From Betaproteobacteria bacterium (GTDB taxonomy: Bacteria; Pseudomonadota; Gammaproteobacteria; Burkholderiales; Usitatibacteraceae): a stretch of 10,893 bases of DNA. This document shows, piece after piece, positions 6,570 through 10,893 of the stretch (the stretch's first letter is position 1; each line of letters begins with the position of its first letter). The notes beneath the pieces are model-generated. The model saw nothing but the letters and a program-made list of their open reading frames with translations. It made no database searches and was not told the DNA's origin. Made by a program: the position numbers and the translations under genes. The stretch covers positions 1 to 10,893 of the forward strand of contig JAAOZZ010000205.1 in the NCBI GenBank assembly GCA_012274175.1, in the 5' to 3' direction.

Positions 6570-6848
6570 TCAGGGCGAGGCATCTTTGAATGCACGGAGG
6601 ACTGCATTGATGCGCGTCTGATAGCCGCGGCCCTGCGCCTTGAACCAGTCGAGCACATCGGCGTCCACCCGCAAGGAAATGGAGGTTTTCGAGCTGACGG
6701 GCTTGAGACCCTGTCGAACAATTCCACGGACGATATGCTTCACCGCGGCTTCGGGATGTTCGGCGGAGATCTTAACTTGTCGATCCTTCATGCCACGGAC
6801 CCTAGGCCAGTCAGTCTTGGAGGTTCTTGAAGAGGATGGCTTCTTCAT
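6570..6848 (-). CDS. brnA: BrnA-family antitoxin (ribbon-helix-helix)
   Basis: The 92-residue product has the BrnA antitoxin C-terminus: a strand SISLRVDADVLDWF followed by AQGRGYQTRINAVLRAF, the ribbon-helix-helix DNA-binding and dimerisation unit (residues about 54-89). The N-terminal region (SRTSKTDWPRV) is also seen in relatives, which favours the ATG at 6848 although an ATG at 6791 with AGGG upstream is possible. BrnA neutralises the BrnT ribonuclease by direct binding and, in characterised systems, represses its own promoter. Here its start lies 38 bases inside the end of brnT, the toxin-first overlapping order typical of this type II module. The less GC-rich composition of the pair suggests horizontal acquisition. 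Confidence 0.9.
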   Translation of the reverse strand: MKKPSSSRTSKTDWPRVRGMKDRQVKISAEHPEAAVKHIVRGIVRQGLKPVSSKTSISLRVDADVLDWFKAQGRGYQTRINAVLRAFKDASP

Positions 6849-7086
6849 GTTTGGTCGCCTTGCGAAATGAAATCACGTGAATCCGCGACGTTGTCTCGGT
6901 GTGAACGATTGAAACGACCATTCCCCCAAGAAATCCGAGCGTCATGAATCGTTGCTCGTCGTACGCGAAGCGATCATCCTCGAAAGTAAAAGTAGGCCCC
7001 TCGAATACTCTGGGCGCATCCACGAAGTCCAAACCATGATCCTTCAGGTTCAGGCGACGCTTCCTTTCGCCCCAGGAAAACCGCAT
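6811..7086 (-). CDS. brnT: BrnT-family ribonuclease toxin
   Basis: The 91-residue product fits BrnT in length and sequence: N-terminal FSWGERKRRLNLKDHGLDF, then DAPRVFEGPTFTFEDDR, a central strand MTLGFLGGMVVSIVHTE, and the C-terminal signature RIHVISFRKATKHEEAI. BrnT toxins adopt a RelE-like fold and cleave RNA, arresting growth under stress when BrnA is depleted. The basic/acidic residues of the C-terminal signature are retained, so the toxin looks intact. The ATG at 7086 sits 7 bases downstream of a good -10 box, implying a leaderless or nearly leaderless message. brnT precedes and overlaps brnA by 38 bases. The two rows counted within the gene are about 50-53% GC, well below the flanking genes. 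Confidence 0.92.
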   Translation of the reverse strand: MRFSWGERKRRLNLKDHGLDFVDAPRVFEGPTFTFEDDRFAYDEQRFMTLGFLGGMVVSIVHTETTSRIHVISFRKATKHEEAILFKNLQD

Positions 7087-7092
7087 AAGTCC

Positions 7093-7121
7093 AGTGTATA
7101 TACATTACGCCTATGCGTCAA
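7093..7121 (-). promoter_or_regulatory. Sigma-70-type promoter of brnTA
   Basis: On the minus strand TTGACG (7116-7121) and TACACT (7093-7098) are separated by exactly 17 bases. The predicted transcription start, about 7 bases after the -10 box, falls on the A of the brnT ATG at 7086. This is the best promoter match noticed in the window. It is read from sequence only. Confidence 0.65.
7095..7104. promoter_or_regulatory. Palindromic operator candidate over the brnTA -10 box
   Basis: TGTATATACA is a perfect 10-base palindrome that overlaps the -10 element and the spacer of the brnT promoter. Just upstream, ACGCATAGGCGT (7107-7118) is a near-perfect palindrome with one mismatched pair. Ribbon-helix-helix antitoxins bind such short symmetric sites, so these are candidates for BrnA autorepression; binding is inferred. 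Confidence 0.45.
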
Positions 7122-7368
7122 ACCACGCCGCCTCGGCCGAACGACCGAGTTGATGCGTTGTTGGAGATCTCCGGCGCGAGCGAACATCGCGTCACCGCTT
7201 CTCAGGGATGCGACTTCCTTCATCGAGCCCCTGACGCAGGCGCTCACGAAGCCGGGAGCTATCTTCCGGAGGAGCGGACCGGCACAGGCCCTGGAATCAA
7301 GGCGGCACCGAAATGCCGCGCCGGCCCGTGCGGAGGAGACGCCGGGCCGGCCGCGGAAAGAACGAAGC
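7122..7368. other. Non-coding stretch between CHRD gene and brnTA
   Basis: No convincing gene was found here on either strand; the open frames that cross it have shadow-like composition rich in Arg, Ala and Pro. It holds a perfect palindrome GGAGATCTCC (7163-7172) and, near its right end, the GC-rich stem-loop listed separately. Confidence 0.5.
7320..7351 (-). terminator. GC-rich stem-loop after the CHRD gene
   Basis: Beginning 17 bases after the CHRD gene stop (minus strand), CCGGCCCG and CGGGCCGG, extended by one further pair, form a 9-base-pair stem around a loop of 14 bases. Position and strength suit a transcription terminator, but there is no run of T after it, so it may act weakly, need Rho, or only protect the mRNA end. 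Confidence 0.4.
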
Positions 7369-7788
7369 TCAGTTCCCGAGCTGCGCGCGAACCTCGCCGC
7401 CCTTGTGCGCGGCGCTGTGCACATTCACGTACGTCTTGCCGGCCTCGTAGGCCTTGTACTGGTCGTCGGTGAGCTTCGCGCCGGCCGGGGCGGAGAACTC
7501 GTTCTCCCCGGTCTTCGTGAAGGGAACGATCACCGGGCCGTTGGCGCCGGCGGCACCCATGTGGATGTGGGCCGCGGTGCCTTCCATGCCGGTCACGTGG
7601 ACCTTGGCGGTCACGGTGTGGTCCGCGTTCACCGTGACGGTGCCGGTTCCCTTGGCTTTGCTGTCGACGGGGGGTACTTCGTTATGGCCGGAAAGGGTGA
7701 CTTCCGCGGCCATCGTGGGGTAGCTCGCCAGCAGTCCGGCGCAGGCTATGGCGATGGCGATGCTCGAATGGCGCAATACGTTCTTCAT
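7369..7788 (-). CDS. Exported CHRD-domain protein
   Basis: The 139-residue product has a signal peptide (MKNVLRHSSIAIAIACAGLL..., probable cleavage near MAA|EV at 28-29) followed by one complete CHRD domain, first described in chordin. The bacterial hallmarks are present: LSGHNEVPPV (32-41), TAAHIHMGAAGANGPVI (71-87) and the end motif YVNVHSAAHKGGEVRAQL (120-137). The domain is a beta-rich extracellular module of unknown function in bacteria; the conserved histidines could bind metal. The ATG at 7788 is chosen because AAGGAG lies 8 bases upstream and it gives a clean signal peptide. The gene stands alone, with 188 bases upstream and a stem-loop downstream, so it is probably its own transcription unit. 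Confidence 0.92.
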   Translation of the reverse strand: MKNVLRHSSIAIAIACAGLLASYPTMAAEVTLSGHNEVPPVDSKAKGTGTVTVNADHTVTAKVHVTGMEGTAAHIHMGAAGANGPVIVPFTKTGENEFSAPAGAKLTDDQYKAYEAGKTYVNVHSAAHKGGEVRAQLGN

Positions 7789-7976
7789 GGCTGGTTCTCC
7801 TTGGTGTGAAATCGGTACCCGGCGGATGGGCGCCGCGCGCAAGCGCTCGCCGCACCGTCAACAGGCCCGCCCCGTCGATTCATCCACGGCGCGGGTGATT
7901 CTTTTCGGTGCTACGGATCGTGCATTGCGGGCCCCAGTCTACGCGCTTGCAGCAAGCTCCTCGTCCCGTGGCGCGC
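7789..7976. other. Leader/promoter region of the CHRD gene
   Basis: This 188-base gap holds the CHRD ribosome-binding site (AAGGAG) and, further upstream, two copies of GATTC (7877-7881 and 7897-7901, plus-strand reading) spaced exactly 20 bases apart. I could not fix a standard sigma-70 promoter in it. The repeats might be half-sites for a regulator or elements of an alternative sigma-factor promoter. Confidence 0.3.
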
Positions 7977-8132
7977 TCACCCGTGGCCGAGTATGTCCGC
8001 AAGCGCACCTATGTCGGCGGGCTTGACCAGGAACCAGTCGAACCCGAATAAGGAGGTGATCGAAACCGCGAAGAGCATCAGCGGCACGAAAGCGTCCGCG
8101 ACCAGCAGCAGGAAGTGGCTCCGGATCGTCAC
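7977..8132 (-). CDS. Possible 51-residue membrane protein
   Basis: Downstream of the CoA-transferase, a frame starting at GTG 8132 gives MTIRSHFLLLVADAF and continues with PLMLFAVSITSLFGFDWFLV before a short polar end (KPADIGALADILGHG). It has one strong membrane helix (about residues 7-36) and a charge pattern compatible with an inner-membrane miniprotein. Two features argue it is real: the amino-acid composition (Phe, Leu, Val, Ile, Asp) is unlike the Arg/Ala/Pro-rich shadow frames, and about 86% of its codons end in G or C. The upstream GAGG is a distant ribosome-binding site (10 bases). I do not recognise a family; it could also be the remnant of a longer gene, since the frame stays open upstream. 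Confidence 0.42.
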   Translation of the reverse strand: MTIRSHFLLLVADAFVPLMLFAVSITSLFGFDWFLVKPADIGALADILGHG

Positions 8133-8197
8133 AGGCAGGACCGCCTCGACGTGGATATAGAGGAAGACCGCGCCCCGGCGGGGGAGTTTCCTTTCCC

Positions 8198-9367
8198 CTA
8201 CGCTTTCGGATCCTCCCGGCGGGGCCAGCCGCCGCCTTGGGCGACCTGCGCCGTGTGCTCGCCCAGCCTCGGCGCCGGATGCGCGATGCTGCCCGGCGTG
8301 GCGCTCAGCTTCGGGACGATGCCCGGCACTTTGAGGCGCGCGCCGTCGGCGGTACCGGTCTCGACGATCATTTCCCGCGCGAGGAATTGGGGATCCCGCG
8401 CCATGTCGGCCACGGAGTAGATGCGCCCCGCAGGCACGTTGGCCGCCTCTAGCGCCGAGAGCACCTCGTCTTGCGTGCGCTCGCGCGTCCACTCCCCGAT
8501 CGCGGTGTCGATGCGTTCGGTCTGCGCCGCGCGCCCGTCGTTATGGGCGAGCGCGGGGTCGCCTTCGAGGTCCGTGCGCCCGATCGTCGCCATCAAGCGA
8601 CGGAAGATGCTGTCGCCGTTTCCCGCGACCAGGACGTAGCTTCCGTCCACGCAGCGGTAGGCGTTGGACGGCACGATCCCCGGCAGGGCGCTGCCCGCGC
8701 GCTCGCGCACCGCGCCGAACGCATCGTATTCCGGCAGCAGGCTCTCCATCACGTTGAAGACGCTCTCGTAGAGCGCCACGTCGATGTACTGGCCCTCGCC
8801 GCCGCGGGCGTCGCGATGGTAGAGCGCCATCATCACGCCGATCACCCCGTGGAGCGCGGCGAGCGTATCCCCGATGGATACTCCCACCCGCACCGGCACG
8901 CGGCCCGGCTCGCCCGTGAGGTGGCGCAGTCCCCCCATGGATTCGCCGATCACGCCGAAGCCGGGGCGGTCCTTGTACGGTCCCGTCTGCCCGTAACCCG
9001 AGATGCGCAGCATCACCAGGCGCGGGTTCAAGGCATGGAGCTGCTCCCAGCCGAGTCCCCAGCCTTCGAGGGTGCCGGGCTTGAAGTTCTCGATCACGAC
9101 GTCGGCTTCGCGCGCGAGGCCGCGCACGATGTCCTGGCCTTCGGGTTCCCGCAGGTCGAGGCACACGGAGCGCTTGTTGCGCGACTGCACCTCCCACCAG
9201 ACGGAGGTGCCGTTGCGAAGCATGCGCCATTTGCGTAGCGGGTCGCCCACGCCGGGCGGCTCCACCTTGATCACGTCGGCGCCGAAGTCCGCCAGCGTCT
9301 TGCCGGCGAACGGCCCCGCGATCAGTTGTCCCAGCTCGAGGACCTTGATGCCGTCGAGGGCTTGCAT
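8198..9367 (-). CDS. CaiB/BaiF family III CoA-transferase
   Basis: The 389-residue product is a full-length family III (formyl-CoA transferase/CaiB) CoA-transferase, a cytoplasmic enzyme moving CoA between organic acids. Hallmarks are the start LDGIKVLELGQLIAGPF with FGADVIKVEPP (28-38), NKRSVCLDLR (64-73), VVIENFKPGTLEGWGL (90-105), the ISGYGQTGPY...RPGFG segment and the probable catalytic Asp167 in VGVSIGDTLAALHG. The C-terminal part (VPAGRIYSVADMARDPQFLAR) is also typical. The donor and acceptor cannot be read from sequence, and no partner dehydrogenase or racemase is adjacent. The ATG at 9367 has only a weak ribosome-binding site. It begins 27 bases after the adhesin-E-like gene, so the two may share a transcript. 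Confidence 0.93.
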   Translation of the reverse strand: MQALDGIKVLELGQLIAGPFAGKTLADFGADVIKVEPPGVGDPLRKWRMLRNGTSVWWEVQSRNKRSVCLDLREPEGQDIVRGLAREADVVIENFKPGTLEGWGLGWEQLHALNPRLVMLRISGYGQTGPYKDRPGFGVIGESMGGLRHLTGEPGRVPVRVGVSIGDTLAALHGVIGVMMALYHRDARGGEGQYIDVALYESVFNVMESLLPEYDAFGAVRERAGSALPGIVPSNAYRCVDGSYVLVAGNGDSIFRRLMATIGRTDLEGDPALAHNDGRAAQTERIDTAIGEWTRERTQDEVLSALEAANVPAGRIYSVADMARDPQFLAREMIVETGTADGARLKVPGIVPKLSATPGSIAHPAPRLGEHTAQVAQGGGWPRREDPKA

Positions 9368-9394
9368 CGCGGCATTTTACTACCTACGCGCTGC

Positions 9395-9796
9395 TCACTT
9401 CGCCGTGCAGGCCACCTTCATGAGCATGTCGTCGCTCGACCCGGCCACGATGGTCTTGGGCGCTCCGCGCAGCGAGACGCGATCGACCAGCGCTCCCTTG
9501 CCCTCGGGCTCGGAGAACGCGAGGAGCTGGGTCATGGCACCGCTCTTTTCCGCGCAGCTTACCGTCATGTCGATCACCGTCGAGCGATAGGTCTTGCCGG
9601 TCGCCGGATTCTTCTGCGGCGTCTTGGCGTCGATGCGGTACTGGAAGCGCGTCTTGGGCCCGTCCATGTGCACCGAGGTCGTGTCGATGGAAAGGCGGGC
9701 CACCTTCGTGTCGGCGAGCTGCTTCCATTCCGATGCGTGGGCGGGAACGGCGAAAACGAGTGTGGCCGCGAAGGCGAGGCCGGCGGTGCGGATCAT
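9395..9796 (-). CDS. Exported surface-adhesin-E-like protein
   Basis: The 133-residue product starts MIRTAGLAFAATLVFAVPAHA, a signal peptide cleaved at AHA|SEW. The mature part follows the plan of the surface-adhesin protein E family: an opening Trp (EWKQLADT), a strand with SIDTTSV, a central FQYRIDAKTP, a cysteine in DMTVSCAE, and a closing cysteine in MKVACTAK that likely forms a disulfide with it. Haemophilus protein E binds host matrix proteins, but environmental relatives are very common and no adhesive role should be assumed. The ATG at 9796 is preferred over an ATG 26 codons earlier because GGAGA lies 5 bases upstream and it gives a clean signal. It is transcribed away from the glycine-zipper genes; a palindrome lies in its leader. 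Confidence 0.72.
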   Translation of the reverse strand: MIRTAGLAFAATLVFAVPAHASEWKQLADTKVARLSIDTTSVHMDGPKTRFQYRIDAKTPQKNPATGKTYRSTVIDMTVSCAEKSGAMTQLLAFSEPEGKGALVDRVSLRGAPKTIVAGSSDDMLMKVACTAK

Positions 9797-9817
9797 GGGA
9801 TCTCCGAGACTGAATTC

Positions 9818-9832
9818 CGGGCATGATGCCCG
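9818..9832. promoter_or_regulatory. Perfect 15-base palindrome in a divergent promoter region
   Basis: CGGGCAT-G-ATGCCCG has 7-base arms with one central base. It lies 22 bases upstream of the adhesin-E-like start and about 130 bases before the glycine-zipper gene, in the only divergent gap of the window. The one-base centre rules out a good RNA hairpin, so a dimeric DNA-binding protein site is the better guess. Confidence 0.4.
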
Positions 9833-9964
9833 ATTCCCGCCTCCCCCGAGGCCGAAAGCCGACGGATGGCGCAATCGGCCCGCTTAGCGGAAGGTTGCGT
9901 CAACCGCGACTTGCCCTGCCGCGTTTACCCACACGAGACCGTTCATCCTGCAAGGGAGTTCATC

Positions 9965-10594
9965 ATGACGAACCTGAAGAAGACGATTATCGGCCTCGCG
10001 ATCGCCTCCGCCGCCGGATTCACCGCGCCCGCGGCGCTCGCGCAAGCCTATGGTGACGTGGCGCGCGTGGTGTCCTCCACGCCCGTCTACCAGCGAGTCT
10101 CGTCGCCGCGAAGCGACTGCCGCACCGAGCAGGTCACCGCGTACGAGGAGCGGCGCACGGTGCGCAACGACTATCGTCCCGCGAGCGAGACCACCGGCGC
10201 CGGCGCCGTGCTGGGTGCCATCGTCGGCGGGGTGATCGGGCACCAGTTCGGCGCCAGCAGCGCGGGCCGCGACCACGGCACCGCCGCCGGCGCGGTGGTG
10301 GGCGGGCTCATCGGCAACAGCATCGAGCACGACGCCGACGCGGCCCCGTCGCGCGAGGTGGTCGTCGACCGCGTGCCCGTCACCCGGGACGTGCAACGCT
10401 GCAGGACCGTTTCCGGGACGAGCGAGCGCATCGTCGCCTACGACGTGCGCTACGAATACAACGGCCACGAATTCGAGGCTCGGCTCCCGTATGATCCGGG
10501 TCAGGAGATTCCGGTGAACGTCGACGTGCGCCCGCCCGTTGCGCGCGTGCCGGCTGCCGGTCCCGGCCTTCCCAACTATCGAGGAACGTACTGA
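9965..10594 (+). CDS. Exported glycine-zipper (17-kDa-antigen-like) protein
   Basis: The 209-residue product has a signal peptide (MTNLKKTIIGLAIASAAG..., cleavage ALA|QAYG near residue 26). A conserved exported region with YEERRTVRNDY follows, then a glycine-zipper double membrane-spanning segment (residues about 78-120) with GAVLGAIVGGVIGHQFG and TAAGAVVGGLIGNSIE, as in the Rickettsia 17-kDa surface antigen family. The C-terminal part has a second cysteine (Cys146, the first being Cys52) and VAYDVRYEYNGHEFEARLPYDPG, common in this group. Members sit in the outer membrane or cell envelope; function is unknown, with a structural or stress role suspected. The ATG at 9965 is fixed by AAGGGAG 7 bases upstream. 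A related gene follows 8 bases later. Confidence 0.92.
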   Translation: MTNLKKTIIGLAIASAAGFTAPAALAQAYGDVARVVSSTPVYQRVSSPRSDCRTEQVTAYEERRTVRNDYRPASETTGAGAVLGAIVGGVIGHQFGASSAGRDHGTAAGAVVGGLIGNSIEHDADAAPSREVVVDRVPVTRDVQRCRTVSGTSERIVAYDVRYEYNGHEFEARLPYDPGQEIPVNVDVRPPVARVPAAGPGLPNYRGTY

Positions 10595-10602
10595 ATACCC
10601 CC

Positions 10603-10893
10603 ATGAAGAGACTTCTTTTTCTTGCCATCGCCTCCGCGGGCGCCGTCTCGGCACCCGCCTTCGCCGATTCCTTCGGCGACAACGCGCGCGTGATCTCCGT
10701 GCGCCCGGTCCACGACCGCATCCCCGTCGCGCGCGAAGAGTGCTGGAACGACCACGTGCGCGGCTACGAGGAACGGCGCGTCACGCGCTCCGACACCGGA
10801 GCGGCCATCGGCCCCGGCACCGTGCTGGGCGCGGTGGTGGGCGGCGTGATCGGCCACCAGATGGGCAGCAGCAGCGGCGGGCGGGACCGCGGC
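10603..10893 (+). CDS. Second glycine-zipper protein, cut by right edge
   Basis: From the ATG at 10603 the frame is open to the window end (97 codons). It gives a signal peptide (MKRLLFLAIASAGAVSAPAFA|DSFG), then GDNARVISVRPVHDRIPVA, a cysteine in REECWNDH, YEERRVTRSD and the first half of a glycine zipper (GTVLGAVVGGVIGHQMG). The order of motifs is the same as in the gene before it (GD.ARV, YEERR, VLGA.VGGVIGHQ.G, GRD.G), so the two are tandem paralogues. Only 8 bases separate them, and the nearest purine-rich sequence (GAGGAA) is about 16 bases before the ATG, so translation is probably coupled to the first gene. The C-terminus is not seen. Confidence 0.88.
   Translation, partial: MKRLLFLAIASAGAVSAPAFADSFGDNARVISVRPVHDRIPVAREECWNDHVRGYEERRVTRSDTGAAIGPGTVLGAVVGGVIGHQMGSSSGGRDRG

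Noticed and set aside
7122..7368. Small gene on the plus strand starting MRQTTPPRPNDRV at 7113
   Set aside because: No ribosome-binding site, poor third-base GC bias and no familiar motif; its 5' end lies in the brnT promoter.
8168..8200. Stem-loop after the CoA-transferase stop (GGGGA/TCCCC, plus competing CCCCGCCGGGG)
   Set aside because: Only five base pairs in the best-placed stem, competing structures, and no T-run; too weak to call a terminator.
8471..9238. Long frames on both strands within the CoA-transferase gene
   Set aside because: The conserved CaiB/BaiF motifs are all in the 8198-9367 frame; the others are GC-rich shadows.
1..10893. CRISPR array, insertion sequence, prophage, tRNA or rRNA genes
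   Set aside because: No regularly spaced repeats, transposase motifs, terminal inverted repeats or RNA gene signatures were seen.

Overview
The window reads as chromosomal DNA of a GC-rich proteobacterium, most likely a betaproteobacterium. This is inferred from roughly 65-70% GC with G/C-ending codons, and from the gene families present: tandem glycine-zipper 17-kDa-antigen-like proteins, a surface-adhesin-E-like protein, a CHRD protein, a CaiB/BaiF CoA-transferase and DUF3574/DUF3592 proteins. No rRNA, tRNA, CRISPR array, insertion sequence or phage gene was seen.

Right-hand part. Two tandem plus-strand genes (9965-10594 and 10603 to the right edge) encode related exported glycine-zipper proteins. 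They diverge from a minus-strand run: a small exported adhesin-E-like protein (9395-9796), a family III CoA-transferase (8198-9367), a possible 51-residue membrane protein (7977-8132) and an exported CHRD-domain protein (7369-7788).

Left-hand part. From 7086 to the left edge every gene lies on the minus strand, mostly a few bases apart or overlapping. In transcription order these are: toxin brnT and antitoxin brnA behind a good sigma-70-type promoter; a broken NTF2/DUF4440-like gene; a DUF3592 membrane protein; a RibD/dihydrofolate-reductase-like protein; an HEAGH metallopeptidase-like protein; a DUF3574 lipoprotein; a GFA-family zinc protein; a SpoIIAA/STAS-like protein; a membrane protein split by a one-base frameshift; a cupin; an S10 serine carboxypeptidase-like lipoprotein with a decayed EF-hand pair; and an exported alpha/beta-hydrolase cut by the left edge. 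This looks like an accreted string of housekeeping and accessory genes rather than one pathway. The clearest functional pairs are BrnT-BrnA and the two exported hydrolases.

The brnTA segment is visibly less GC-rich (about 50-53% in the rows counted, against about 73% in one counted row of the CoA-transferase gene) and sits next to a broken gene, which suggests an insertion hotspot. I did not find a convincing new multigene defence or metabolic system. The most interesting points are the two broken genes, the S10/EF-hand fusion with lost calcium ligands, the apparently leaderless brnT promoter with a palindrome over its -10 box, and a nine-G tract inside the reductase-like gene.
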